Below, one piece after another: positions 18,137 through 27,375 of a stretch of 64,000 nt of DNA. The stretch lies in NCBI RefSeq assembly GCF_001375595.1, contig NZ_CVJQ01000001.1, forward strand, positions 2,693,001 through 2,757,000, written 5' to 3'. Made by a program: the position numbers and the translations under genes. Below the pieces are notes generated by a model. That model saw only the letters and a program-made list of their open reading frames with translations, was not told the origin of the DNA and ran no database searches. The DNA comes from Phenylobacterium immobile (ATCC 35973) (GTDB lineage Bacteria; Pseudomonadota; Alphaproteobacteria; Caulobacterales; Caulobacteraceae). Within the stretch, counting starts at the first letter, position 1; the number at the start of each line of letters is the position of its first letter.

Positions 18137-19630
18137 GTGAACACGCGCCCCGAAGACGTCATCGTCGAAGATGTTGTGGACGAGGCGGGCGTCGACGCCG
18201 CCGTGGTGCTCGACGACAAGCAGGCGGCCGTCCTGCGCACCTGGATCGTGCCGGCCATCATCGGTTCTGCGAACTTCATGCAGACCATGAACGCCAGCTC
18301 CATCAACAACGCCCTGCCGGCCATGGCCGAGGCCTTCCACGTCGACGCCCTTCGGCTGAACCTGGCGATCACCAGCTACATGCTGGCCGCCGCGGTGTTC
18401 CTGCCGATCTCCGGGTGGCTGGCCGACCGGTTCGGCGCGCGGCGGATTTTCCTGATCGCCATCGCCCTCTTCGCCTTGACCTCGGCGGCCTGCGGCTTCG
18501 TCAACTCTCTGCCGCAACTCATCTTCTTCCGGCTGCTGCAAGGCTGCGCGGGCGCCATGATGGGCCCGGTGGGCCGCCTGGTCCTGCTGCGCAGCACGCC
18601 GAAGAAAGAGTTGGTGAGCGCGCTCTCGGTCCTGACCATGCCGGCCCTCCTCGGCCCGGTGCTGGGGCCCGTGCTAGGCGGGGCGATCATCACCTTCATC
18701 TCCTGGCGCTGGATTTTCTTCCTGAACCTGCCCGTGGCCCTGGCCGGCCTGTACCTCGTGCGCCGCTTTGTTCCGGAAGTCCGCGAGCAAGGTGTCCCGC
18801 CCATCGACTGGCGCGGGATCGCCCTGACGGGGATCAGCCTGGCGGCCCTGATCTTCGGTTTCGAGAATCTCGGCCGCGACGTCCTGCCGCCGCTGGCCGT
18901 GGGCGGTCTGTTCGCAGCCGGCTTCTCCGCCCTTGGTCTCTATTGGCTCCACGCCAAGCGGACGCCGAACGCCGTCATCGATCTGGGCGTCTTCCGCATT
19001 CCGACCTTTCAGGCCTCGGTGGTCGGCGGCGCCTTCTTCCGCCTGATGCCGGGGTCGATGGCCTTCCTGTTGGCGATGCTGCTGCAGATCGGCTTCGGCA
19101 TGTCGGCCTTCGCCGCAGGTCTGATGACCTTCATCTCCGGCATCGGCTCGCTGGTGATGCGCGTCACCGCCGCGCGTGTGCTGCGGCGGTTCGGCTTCCG
19201 CACGGTGCTGTTGGTCAACGGCGTCATCTGCGCCGTCACCTTCGCGATCTACAGCCTATTCACACCGTCCACCCCACACTGGGTGATCATGGCGGCGCTG
19301 GCCATCGGCGGCTTCTTCCGCTCGCTGCAGTTCACCAGCCTGAACGGCATGGCCTACGCCGATCTCGAGCAATCTCAGATGAGCCGCGGGACGACCACGT
19401 CCTCCATAGGCCAGCAGTTCATGCAGTCGGTCAGCATCGGCGCCGCCGCCACCCTGCTTCACTTCATCATGTCCAGCCGCGGCCACGACAAACTGCAGTG
19501 GGACGACGTGACCCCGGTGTTCACCCTGCTGGCGGCCGGAACCCTGATTTCGCTCTGGTGGTTCGTCCGCCTGCCGAAAGACGCGGGCGATGAGATGAAC
19601 AACCGCGCCGCACCCGCCCGGGCCAGCTGA
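18137..19630 (+). CDS. DHA2-family (EmrB/QacA-type) drug:H+ antiporter
   Basis: 497 residues, 14 predicted membrane segments as in DHA2 exporters. Motif A-like GWLADRFGARRIF lies between helices 2 and 3, and motif C-like LTMPALLGPVLGPVLGGAI in helix 5. MNASSINNALPAMAEAFH in helix 1 is the usual DHA2 D1 region with the common Asp replaced by Asn. The start is GTG at 18137. No EmrA-type adaptor gene is adjacent, so it probably works alone in the inner membrane. Substrate unknown. Confidence 0.9.
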   Translation: MNTRPEDVIVEDVVDEAGVDAAVVLDDKQAAVLRTWIVPAIIGSANFMQTMNASSINNALPAMAEAFHVDALRLNLAITSYMLAAAVFLPISGWLADRFGARRIFLIAIALFALTSAACGFVNSLPQLIFFRLLQGCAGAMMGPVGRLVLLRSTPKKELVSALSVLTMPALLGPVLGPVLGGAIITFISWRWIFFLNLPVALAGLYLVRRFVPEVREQGVPPIDWRGIALTGISLAALIFGFENLGRDVLPPLAVGGLFAAGFSALGLYWLHAKRTPNAVIDLGVFRIPTFQASVVGGAFFRLMPGSMAFLLAMLLQIGFGMSAFAAGLMTFISGIGSLVMRVTAARVLRRFGFRTVLLVNGVICAVTFAIYSLFTPSTPHWVIMAALAIGGFFRSLQFTSLNGMAYADLEQSQMSRGTTTSSIGQQFMQSVSIGAAATLLHFIMSSRGHDKLQWDDVTPVFTLLAAGTLISLWWFVRLPKDAGDEMNNRAAPARAS

Positions 19631-19689
19631 GGCCGAACGAAAAGGGCCCGCCGCGACCGGCGAGCCCCCTCCCAAACTCTGTGTCGATC

Positions 19690-20661
19690 CTAGGCCTGTG
19701 CAACCAGGTTCGGCAGTTCTGGTCGGCGTTTGGAAACGCCGGCCCAGTCGGCCGTCTTGCGGCTGACCTTGCCGTCGCGGAAGAACTCCAAGAACACCTG
19801 GTTGTGCATCTCCGGCTGGTCGGTCTGGCCCTGGTGGCCGCACTCGTCCGGATAGAACATCTGGATGTTGGGCAGCTTCTCTTCCTGCAGATAGGCGTTC
19901 TCCACCGGACCCAGCACGTCCTGCATGCCATAGAGATAGATGGCCGGGATGGTGATCTTGTCGAGCTTGCCGCGCAGGTCGAGCAGGTGGGCCGTGTTCG
20001 GGTCCTTCGCCGCGTCGCGGTTCCAGGCCATGCCGACATCATAGGCCTTGGCCTGGGTGTTGGCCGCGTTGGTGCGCATGGTGAGAAGATCGTCGGAGAT
20101 CGCTTCCTGGCGATAGATGATCGACGTCATGGCGTCGCGCATCGACTGCTCCGTGCCGGTGAATTTGGGCATACCCATTCCAGGCTTCACCTGGCTCATG
20201 TCGCAACCCATCGTGGCGTTGAACCCGCCGCTGGCGATCATGGCCAGGCTCAGCACGCGCTCGGGATGGTAGACGGTGTAGTAGGCTGCTGTCTGGGCGC
20301 CCTGCGAATTTCCCGCGATGTGGAACTTCTTGAGGTTCAGCGCCCGGGCGAACTCTTCGACATATTCCACCCAGCTCATGAAGCCGCGGTGCGGCCAGTG
20401 CTCTTCACGGGCGTCGGCCAGACCGAAGCCCGGGCGGTCGGGCGCATAGACCCGGAAGCCGTTCTCGGCGAGGAATGGCATCATATAACGCCAGCCAGCC
20501 GTGCCGGACGAGCCTTGGATTCCGCCGTGGATCAGGATGACGGCCGGGCCGGATTCGCCGGAGGCCGAGTAGTGCGCCTTGGCGCCGTTCGCCAGGGTCA
20601 CCCACTCGCTACGGATGCCCGGGATTTCAATCAGGCCTTCTTCGGTCAGCGCCATCTTCAA
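19690..20661 (-). CDS. Alpha/beta hydrolase (MhpC-like)
   Basis: 323 residues. Oxyanion segment LIHGGIQGSSG, nucleophile elbow GNSQGAQ, acid in YGMQDVLGPVE and base in ECGHQGQTDQPE give a full Ser-Asp-His triad. The layout is close to C-C bond hydrolases of aromatic degradation, but esterases and epoxide hydrolases share it. It is divergent from an AraC-family gene 226 bases away, which may control it. Substrate not recognisable. Confidence 0.82.
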   Translation of the reverse strand: MKMALTEEGLIEIPGIRSEWVTLANGAKAHYSASGESGPAVILIHGGIQGSSGTAGWRYMMPFLAENGFRVYAPDRPGFGLADAREEHWPHRGFMSWVEYVEEFARALNLKKFHIAGNSQGAQTAAYYTVYHPERVLSLAMIASGGFNATMGCDMSQVKPGMGMPKFTGTEQSMRDAMTSIIYRQEAISDDLLTMRTNAANTQAKAYDVGMAWNRDAAKDPNTAHLLDLRGKLDKITIPAIYLYGMQDVLGPVENAYLQEEKLPNIQMFYPDECGHQGQTDQPEMHNQVFLEFFRDGKVSRKTADWAGVSKRRPELPNLVAQA

Positions 20662-20887
20662 CGTCTCCTCTCGACGATCATGCTTGTTCGGGTGTGGTCA
20701 TTCCGGATCCGGACGCCCGGCTGCCGGCGACACCATCCACTTGACCCGCCAAGGTCAAGACATGGCGCCCGGTCGCGAAACAACTGGCCCAGAATCCCAA
20801 ATTTCGATGGGATTGACAACGGCGCGCAACCCCTCAGGCTTGGGGCAAGGCCGCGAAGATAACGTGCGCCGCAGATAGAGACCGAGG

Positions 20888-21700
20888 ATGATGCAACAGG
20901 AGACGGACGCGGATCTCGCGCCTGAGCCCCCGGCCGGGGCCGGCGCGAAAGCGGACCTATGGACAGCTGACTATCTGCTGCCGCACCTGATGGGCGGGGT
21001 CACCGTGCCCCGCGACCAGACAGTGCCACTTAAATCCAATCTCAAGGATCGGCTGGTCTATGCGGGCGAAGGGGTGATCACGGTCATCACCGGCCAGGGC
21101 GCCTGGGTCGCCCCGCCGGAACGCGCCGTCTGGCTCCCCGCCGGCATGGACTATTCCGTCAAGGTGGTCGCGACCGCCACCAGCCGCAGCCTCGACGTCG
21201 ACCCAACGCTGGCGCTGCGGGGGCCGCCGCAGTGCGAACTGATCAGTATCAAGCCGCTGCTGCACGAACTGATCATGGAAGCCTACGGCGCCCGCAGCGA
21301 AGGCGACACTCCGCGCAACCGCCTGATGCTGAGTCTGATCCTGACCGAGATTCGCCGCGCCCCGGCCCTGCCGGTCCTGCTGTCGTTTCCCAAGCATCCG
21401 GGGCTGTTGCGACTGTGTGAAACCTTCGTCGCCAAGCCCGCGGCCCAACAATCGATCGACGTCTGGAGCAACCGCCTGGGGCTCAGCCGCCGGACCTTCA
21501 CGCGCCTGTTCCGTAATGAGACGGGCCACAGCTTCACGGAGTGGCGCCGGCAGGCCTGCCTGTTCGCCGCCCTTCCCCGGCTATCGGCCGGCGAGTCGGT
21601 CACCACGGTGGCGATGGACCTGGGCTACTCAAGCCCGTCCGCCTTCACCACCATGTTCAAGCAGATGATGGGCGTCTCGCCGCGTCGATACCTGGGCTAG
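20888..21700 (+). CDS. AraC-family transcriptional regulator with N-terminal cupin
   Basis: 270 residues. N-terminal cupin-like sensor (about 35-110, including GVITVITGQGAWVAPPERAVWLPAG) and C-terminal double helix-turn-helix (about 185-265: WSNRLGLSRRTFTRLFRNETG and VAMDLGYSSPSAFTTMFKQMMGVSPRRY). The sensor type resembles the NimR/RipA group. Tandem ATG codons occur at 20888 and 20891 after GAGG. Probably regulates itself and the divergent hydrolase gene. Confidence 0.88.
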   Translation: MMQQETDADLAPEPPAGAGAKADLWTADYLLPHLMGGVTVPRDQTVPLKSNLKDRLVYAGEGVITVITGQGAWVAPPERAVWLPAGMDYSVKVVATATSRSLDVDPTLALRGPPQCELISIKPLLHELIMEAYGARSEGDTPRNRLMLSLILTEIRRAPALPVLLSFPKHPGLLRLCETFVAKPAAQQSIDVWSNRLGLSRRTFTRLFRNETGHSFTEWRRQACLFAALPRLSAGESVTTVAMDLGYSSPSAFTTMFKQMMGVSPRRYLG

Positions 21701-21812
21701 GTCAGGATCCCGGACGATCTGGGCTCGGGATTGTTGGGCCGCCCCCGGCGCCGGAAGATCGCTTGCGATGATTAGCCCAGGCATCGGACAGAGCTTGGCG
21801 GGCTTTGCGTCG

Positions 21813-23003
21813 TCACTTATCGGCCTTGTCCTGCATGATGTAGGCGCCCGCCGAAGCCACGGCGCGGGCGACGCGCGCCACGGACGCTGCGGACAGATCG
21901 GGGAACATCGGCAGGCCGATGAGGCGGCGAGCGAGATCCTCACTGACCGACATGTCTGTGTGCGGGGCAGTGGCGAAGTGAAGGTGGCTGTTGACACCGC
22001 CACCATACCAAAAGCGATGGCCGATGTCGTCCGCCCCGAGCGACTGCATGACGGCGACAGATTCTGCGCTATCGACGCATAGGTAAAGGCAATAGCCGCC
22101 ATCGACCTCGGGGTAGGTGATGAGCCGGTTCGCCTGGCCCGTCAGCCTGAAGGCCTCACGGTAGAGCGCGGCCACCGTCTCCAGCATTTCGCGCTTGGCC
22201 GGCCACTGGTCTAGCGCAGCATGGCCGACCGCGGCCTGGTGTTCAGAAAGCTTGCCGTTGAAACTGGCCATGGCGCTTTCGCGGGATCCGGCGAAGCCGA
22301 AGTTCAGCGTCCAGCCGATGCGCTCGATCAGGTCGGCGTCGCTACAGGCGACGGCGCCGCCCTCGCCGATACCGAATCCCTTGGTGGCGTGAAGGCTGAA
22401 CACCGTCGGAATGTCGCCGAGATAGGCTGACGGGTCGGTCTCAATGCAGCTGAAGGACGCCGCCGCGTCGATCACCACGGGAATCCCGGTGAGATTGCGA
22501 TAGGCCTTCCATGCCGCTTGCGGAACAGCGCGTCCGAAGGGCGCGACGGGCATGACCAGTGCGATCTCGTCCTGCAGCGGCAGCGCAAGCACCGCCTCGG
22601 GCGTGAGGCACCAGGTGTCCTCACTAACGTCGACGAAGTAGGGGGTGAAGCCGCAAAGCTCGACCGCCAGGGCCGAGGCGGCGAAGGTGAAGGACGGAAG
22701 CGCCACATAGCGCCCCTTCCCGCCGACTTGGCCGCCGCCGGTCAGCGCGAGGATCGTCGCCATGAGCGCACTGGTTCCTGATGAGGTCATGACGACGTCG
22801 CCCGAGTTGAGCGCGAGGGCCTCAGCGAGCCGCTTGCTCAGCTCTTGCGCGAGCGGCCCGAAGTTCGAGTAGATCCGGGCGTCGTCCACCATCTTCAGGT
22901 AGGGCAGAATGTCCTCGGCGCGGGGCAAGAGCGGCAGGGCGACGGGGATATGCCGCGACACGTTAGGCGTTTTCCGTTTCATGAAGACGGGCCGCGGCCA
23001 CAA
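21813..23003 (-). CDS. DegT/DnrJ/EryC1-family PLP aminotransferase
   Basis: 396 residues. Sugar-aminotransferase fold: SSGTSALMATILAL binds the cofactor phosphate, IDAAASF carries the PLP-ring aspartate, and SLHATKGFGIGEGGAV contains the Schiff-base lysine followed by the typical GEGG. Such enzymes make amino sugars for surface polysaccharides or antibiotics. It stands alone with no sugar-nucleotide or glycosyltransferase gene beside it, and AT-richer DNA lies upstream, which hints at acquisition by transfer. The GTG at 23003 has GAGGA close upstream; an ATG at 22982 is an alternative. Confidence 0.83.
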   Translation of the reverse strand: MWPRPVFMKRKTPNVSRHIPVALPLLPRAEDILPYLKMVDDARIYSNFGPLAQELSKRLAEALALNSGDVVMTSSGTSALMATILALTGGGQVGGKGRYVALPSFTFAASALAVELCGFTPYFVDVSEDTWCLTPEAVLALPLQDEIALVMPVAPFGRAVPQAAWKAYRNLTGIPVVIDAAASFSCIETDPSAYLGDIPTVFSLHATKGFGIGEGGAVACSDADLIERIGWTLNFGFAGSRESAMASFNGKLSEHQAAVGHAALDQWPAKREMLETVAALYREAFRLTGQANRLITYPEVDGGYCLYLCVDSAESVAVMQSLGADDIGHRFWYGGGVNSHLHFATAPHTDMSVSEDLARRLIGLPMFPDLSAASVARVARAVASAGAYIMQDKADK

Positions 23004-23465
23004 AGTCCTCGCCGCCCAGTACTGGCGTGACAGTGGTACGAGCGCCTACAGGGCGATGGAGGTTCTTGCACGACCACTTAAGTCGCCTGTTCTTCAAGGT
23101 TCAAAATGCAGCTTATGAAGCGCCGACTCACCCCTTGGAGTGAGAAATCAAAAAATGGCCTGACCATATAAAAGCCAAGAATGACGGCGGCGTCTACTTC
23201 TCGATTATCTTATGATAATATGTTCAAGATTTCGCGATGTTGGAGACTTCCAAGCCTTGACTCAGCGTGCGCAGCTATTGCGTTTCGCTCGCATTTTGGC
23301 GCTGCATTGCGCGAAAGGCGCTCGAAGGCGGACATGGCCAGGTAGGTGATCGGCTCGCCGTCGGCCGCCTGAGCGCTCTTGAGCCGCGGGTCGCGCGCGC
23401 AAGGTCGCCGAGACGCCGCCGCCGCTTAGATCTGTCCGCCCACCCTTCGCGAACCAGCCTTGGCC
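23004..23465. other. Non-coding gap, partly AT-rich
   Basis: No convincing gene is seen. The middle (about 23100-23250) is clearly less GC-rich than its surroundings (for example ATTATCTTATGATAATATG near 23203) and includes a short inverted repeat CTCAC/GTGAG near 23126. It may hold the promoter of the aminotransferase gene, or be a remnant of an insertion. The open frames crossing it have poor composition and no recognisable motifs. Confidence 0.5.
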
Positions 23466-24227
23466 TCACGCCGCCAGCGCAAGACCCGCGTCAACGATCA
23501 GCTTGATTCCGAGCAGCAGCAGGATCGCGTAGATCACCTTGTAGATTTTGGCCCCGTCGATCCGCCGCACCAGCCAGACGCCGCCCAGCGTCGCGCCGAT
23601 CGCCAGCGGCATGAGCGCGGCCGAGACCACCAGATTCTCGTGGGTGAATTGGCCAAGCGCCAGATAGGCCGGGGCCTTCATCCAGTTCACCGTCGCAAAG
23701 AAGATTGAAGTCGTGCCGATCATCACGTCGCGCGGCAGTTTCTTCGGGAGAACATAGAGCTGGAACGGCGGGCCGCCAGCGTGGGCGATCTGGCTGGTGA
23801 GGCCGGAGGCGACGCCGCAGAGCACGCCGAACCAAGCCGGCGCATGGTTCGGGGCCACCACGCGGCCGCCGCGCTCGAGCCACAGGCGCTGTCCGGCGAA
23901 GACCACAGAGACGACGCCCAGACCCAGCATGATCCAGGCTTCGGGCGCCTCTTTGGCGAAGAACCATCCGAGCGCAATGCCCATGGCCGCGCCGGGAAGG
24001 GTGACCATCAGCACCCTCTTGTCGAAGCTGCGCCAGAACGCCGCCACGCTGACGGCGTCCTGGACGATCAGGATCGGCAGGGTGATGGCCGCGGCCGTCA
24101 CGGGCGAGATGACCATGGCGATCAGCGGCACCGCCAGGTTGCCGACGCCGACGAAGCCGCCCTTGGCGAGACCCATCAGGATCACGGCGGGCACAGCGAC
24201 GAGGTAGAACAGGGGATCAGTCAGCAT
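23466..24227 (-). CDS. Sulfite exporter TauE/SafE (TSUP) family permease
   Basis: 253 residues, about eight hydrophobic segments. Family blocks: LMGLAKGGFVGVGNLAVPLIA near the N-terminus, LTSQIAHAGGPPFQLYVLPKKL in the middle, and TSIFFATVNWMK. TSUP proteins move organosulfur compounds, sulfite or other organic anions. The ATG at 24227-24225 was chosen because the hydrophobic domain begins directly after it; the frame stays open upstream to 24653 but that stretch overlaps the divergent LysR gene and looks like antisense. Substrate unknown. Confidence 0.85.
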   Translation of the reverse strand: MLTDPLFYLVAVPAVILMGLAKGGFVGVGNLAVPLIAMVISPVTAAAITLPILIVQDAVSVAAFWRSFDKRVLMVTLPGAAMGIALGWFFAKEAPEAWIMLGLGVVSVVFAGQRLWLERGGRVVAPNHAPAWFGVLCGVASGLTSQIAHAGGPPFQLYVLPKKLPRDVMIGTTSIFFATVNWMKAPAYLALGQFTHENLVVSAALMPLAIGATLGGVWLVRRIDGAKIYKVIYAILLLLGIKLIVDAGLALAA

Positions 24228-24365
24228 GAACGCGCCATACACCGAACCTTCGCCTTGCGCAGCCATGCGACGTCGACGGCCAGCCCGGCTTCTGCAAGAA
24301 GTACGCCGCAAATTCGCCGAACGCTGGTTCGACGAAGCGGTCAGAACCTCGGACGGGACATCAGC

Positions 24366-25256
24366 GTGCGATTCAAGGGCCTGGACCTCAACCTGCTGGT
24401 GGCGCTGGACGCCCTTCTCACCGAGAAGAACGTCTCGGCCGCAGCGCGCCGGATTCACCTTAGCCAGCCAGCCATGAGCGGCGCGCTCGCGCGCCTGCGG
24501 GCGCACTTCAACGACGATCTGCTGGTTCAGGTACGGCGGCGCATGGTGCTCACACACTTCGCCGAGAGCATCGCCGAACCGATCCACAACCTCATGGCCC
24601 ACATCGACAAGACGCTCGGAGTCGAGAAGGGCTTCGATCCGGAGACCTCGCAACGCACCTTCACGCTCGCCGCCTCAGATCACATCGCCGAAGAACTGTT
24701 CACCCGAGTGGTGCAGAAGGTGGCCGCGCTCGCCCCGCAGGTTGTCCTCGACATCACCCAGCCCAGGGGCGGCGAACTGCTGGAGAACGGCGAAGTCGAC
24801 CTGCAAATTATCATGCCGAACTTCATCTCGCCGCAGCATCCGGCCGAACTGCTCTACGAGGAAGACCATGTGGTGCTGGGTTGGTCCGGCAATCGAGCGC
24901 TCGACAAGCCGCTGACGATCGAGGATTTTCTGTCATTCGGCCATGTCGCCCACCGCCTAGGCTTCGAACGGCGCCTGGCCTTCGCCGAAGCCGAGATGAA
25001 CCAGCGCCTGCCCGTCCGCCGCGTCGAAGTGTTCGCACCGACCTTCGTCGCCATCCCGCGGCTGCTAATCAGCACCAACCGGATCGCGGTGGTCCATAAG
25101 CGCTTGGCTGAAATGGCCGCGCAGACCCTGCCGCTGGTGATCCAACCCCTGCCGTTCGACCTGCCGAAGATGCGGGTGATGATCCAGCACCACAGCCTGA
25201 AATCGAGCGACAACGGCGTCCAATGGCTCAAGTCGGTGATCCGCGACTGCGTCTAG
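24366..25256 (+). CDS. LysR-family regulator (NodD-like branch)
   Basis: 296 residues. It begins with the branch-typical sequence VRFKGLDLNLLVALDALLTEKN, then the helix-turn-helix SAAARRIHLSQPAMSGALARLR (residues about 22-44). The C-terminal domain has LYEEDHVVLGWSGN and FAPTFVAIPRLLISTNRIAVVHKRLA, as in NodD/NahR/LinR-type regulators that often sense aromatic compounds. The start is taken as GTG at 24366 by homology; the frame is open far upstream, but the added sequence runs antisense to the permease gene. Its likely target is the hydrolase gene 151 bases downstream. Confidence 0.88.
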   Translation: MRFKGLDLNLLVALDALLTEKNVSAAARRIHLSQPAMSGALARLRAHFNDDLLVQVRRRMVLTHFAESIAEPIHNLMAHIDKTLGVEKGFDPETSQRTFTLAASDHIAEELFTRVVQKVAALAPQVVLDITQPRGGELLENGEVDLQIIMPNFISPQHPAELLYEEDHVVLGWSGNRALDKPLTIEDFLSFGHVAHRLGFERRLAFAEAEMNQRLPVRRVEVFAPTFVAIPRLLISTNRIAVVHKRLAEMAAQTLPLVIQPLPFDLPKMRVMIQHHSLKSSDNGVQWLKSVIRDCV

Positions 25257-25333
25257 AGCTATCCGCGACTCCGATTTCACCTAATTCAAACAAACGATTT
25301 TTCGCCACCGAACGGCAGCGCCTAAGCTTGCGA

Positions 25334-25355
25334 GGCCAGAAAGACCCTTCTGGCC
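25334..25355 (+). other. Hairpin in the leader of the hydrolase gene
   Basis: An 8-base perfect stem, GGCCAGAA / TTCTGGCC, with a six-base loop, sits 53 bases before the ATG at 25408. It has no T-run, so a terminator role is doubtful; it could be a regulatory or protein-binding hairpin. Confidence 0.35.
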
Positions 25356-25407
25356 GCAGAAGGCGGCGCGATCAACGCGCCCTCAGGTCTCGGGAAGGAA
25401 AAGGGAA

Positions 25408-26340
25408 ATGGCGGCTCATCTGCAACTCAAATACCCGTTCAGGGAACGGCCACGCAGCGAGTGGGGTTCGATTGCGACTGAACTGCTCGGCGCGGAAACC
25501 AAGTTCGTCCAGGGCGAGCGCTGGAGGCATCGCGTTGTGGAGAAGGGCGACCCAAAGGCCCCGCCGCTCTTCATGTACCACGGCATCGGCGGTCACGTTG
25601 AACCCTACGCCCGCACCTTGCCCCAATTGGCTAAGCATTTCCGCGTGTTCGCCGTCGACGCCCTCTACCATGGCTACTCCTCGAAGGAGCCGTGGGAAGG
25701 CGAAAACCGGGTCGTTCGCCAAGCCGAGGCCTACGTCGATCTGATCAACGCTCTGGGCTACGACAAGGCCCACTACGAGGGCGAGTCCATGGGCGCCTTC
25801 ATCGGGTTCGAGATCGGGATGCGGTTTCCGCAGACCGTGGACAAGCTGATCCTCAACGGCATGGGCATCATCGAAACCCAGCGGAAAGAGTTCAAGACGC
25901 AACCGCACAAGGGCGACCTCTTCGATCTGTCGAAGAAGGCCGTCCTCGACCCGAGCTATGAGAACGTCCGCAACCGCCTGCTTTGGCTGGTGCACGACGA
26001 CGACGCCGTGAACGACGAGATGATCGCCATCCGCCAGCGTCTCTACCAGGATCCCGCCGTCAACGCCGCCATGCGCCGCGTCTTCGGCATCGACGGAGGG
26101 CGGCTGCAGGCCAACCACGACGCGCCCTACACAGAAGAGCAGATCAAGGCCCGGTGGACCCACAAGGACACCATGGTCATCTACGGTGAGTTCAACCCCG
26201 GCCGCGGTCCTGATTATGGCGAATATTGCGCGGACCTGATCGGCGCGAAATTCTATGAATTCAAGGGCGCCGGCCACTGGCCGATGTGGGAGACGCCGGA
26301 CGAATACGTCGCCGTCCTGCGCAGCTTCCTCGAAAGCTAA
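25408..26340 (+). CDS. Alpha/beta hydrolase
   Basis: 310 residues. Oxyanion segment MYHGIGGHVEPYA, nucleophile elbow EGESMGAFIG, acid region YGEFNPGRGPDYG and base in GAGHWPMWETPDEY. In layout it resembles meta-cleavage C-C hydrolases (MhpC/BphD group), and a NodD-like LysR regulator lies upstream, which would fit induction by an aromatic or related compound. GGAAGGAAAAGGG before the ATG is a strong ribosome-binding site. The gene ends one base from the stop of the opposite-strand TonB-like gene. Confidence 0.83.
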   Translation: MAAHLQLKYPFRERPRSEWGSIATELLGAETKFVQGERWRHRVVEKGDPKAPPLFMYHGIGGHVEPYARTLPQLAKHFRVFAVDALYHGYSSKEPWEGENRVVRQAEAYVDLINALGYDKAHYEGESMGAFIGFEIGMRFPQTVDKLILNGMGIIETQRKEFKTQPHKGDLFDLSKKAVLDPSYENVRNRLLWLVHDDDAVNDEMIAIRQRLYQDPAVNAAMRRVFGIDGGRLQANHDAPYTEEQIKARWTHKDTMVIYGEFNPGRGPDYGEYCADLIGAKFYEFKGAGHWPMWETPDEYVAVLRSFLES

Positions 26341-26341
26341 G

Positions 26342-27169
26342 TCAGCGGATGAACTGCAGGTCCGACCAACGCCAGTAGGCGGACCCCAGGACCAGGCGCG
26401 GCCCGCCTGGTCCGTCTCGCATGGAAATCAGCACCAACCCGCGCACCGGCTGAGTGCGGCAGGCCTTGGGTGCAAAGGCGACTTCGGCGGCGATCGCCTG
26501 GCGCACGCCGGCCAGCCCCTTGCCGTCCTGGCGGTTGTCGCGCAGCCAGTCACCGTTCCACACGAGGATCGGCCGGCCCGTCACCCGATAGGCCGACGCG
26601 GCCGCCGCCTGGATGTCAGCGTCGCTGCGCAGCGCCCTCTGCAGCAGGCCCAGCATGTCGCAATCCTGGTCGCCGCCGCCGGCGCCAGAGCCAGACCCGC
26701 CGCCCGAACCACCGCGCCCGCGCCCGGACCCGGCGCGCGCCGCGCCGGCGAGGTCGCTTTCGCTCAGCGCCGGCGCGGCGTCGACGGTCTCGACATCGGC
26801 CACCAGGGTGGGCCGGACCTTGGCCGGCGGATCCGGCACGCGCCGTGTCACGCCCCGCGACGCCGTCTTCGGCGGATCAGGCTTGATCGGCGCAGGCTTG
26901 GCGGCGGCCGGCGGCGACCCGCCAGGGTCTGGCCTTGGGCTAGGTTTGGGCTCGGGCGGCGGCTCCGGGCGCGGCGGCGGGACCTGCACCGGAATGACCC
27001 GGACGATTGAGTCCGTGGCTACAGGCGGCGCGGGCCGCACGAGGAGGATCGCCAGGGCAAACGCCGCCGCATGCCCGAAGATCGCCAGCGAAATCGCCAG
27101 CGCGCGAAGACGATCACGCCTGCGCGGGGCGTGCTCTTCGGTCGGCGGAAGCGGCGAATAGGGCGGCAT
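26342..27169 (-). CDS. TonB-like proline-rich membrane protein of unknown function
   Basis: 275 residues. Basic N-terminus, a single membrane anchor (about 22-44), a long Pro-rich stretch (about 48-115, many PEP/PKP-like repeats), a Gly/Ser-rich linker (about 145-165), then a globular C-terminal domain with two cysteines (DQDCDMLG; PKACRTQP). The first half looks like TonB, but the C-terminal domain does not show the TonB YP...A fold signature. It may span the periplasm. No function is assigned. Confidence 0.7.
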   Translation of the reverse strand: MPPYSPLPPTEEHAPRRRDRLRALAISLAIFGHAAAFALAILLVRPAPPVATDSIVRVIPVQVPPPRPEPPPEPKPSPRPDPGGSPPAAAKPAPIKPDPPKTASRGVTRRVPDPPAKVRPTLVADVETVDAAPALSESDLAGAARAGSGRGRGGSGGGSGSGAGGGDQDCDMLGLLQRALRSDADIQAAAASAYRVTGRPILVWNGDWLRDNRQDGKGLAGVRQAIAAEVAFAPKACRTQPVRGLVLISMRDGPGGPRLVLGSAYWRWSDLQFIR

Positions 27170-27375
27170 TAGGCTCGCAGATGTCGTCTGGTTTCGCCCT
27201 TAGCGTGCACGGCCTCACGGCAGGATCGTGGCGCGAGAATTCTGGTGATCTACAGTCAAGCTTGCGGTATGGCCGCCATGATCTGGCCACGTCTGCGTCA
27301 TTACGTCGCCACCGTAGGGCCGAGAGCTAGTCCGATGCGAGCGTCGGGCTTGGCGCGTTTCGCAGGAGCAAACCT

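Noticed and set aside
23781-24365. N-terminal extension of the LysR frame by 195 codons
   Set aside because: The extension is antisense to the TauE-family permease and has no domain; the family start VRFKGLDLNLL occurs at 24366.
24228-24653. N-terminal extension of the permease frame by 142 codons
   Set aside because: It runs antisense to the LysR helix-turn-helix region and lacks membrane character; the permease domain begins at 24227.
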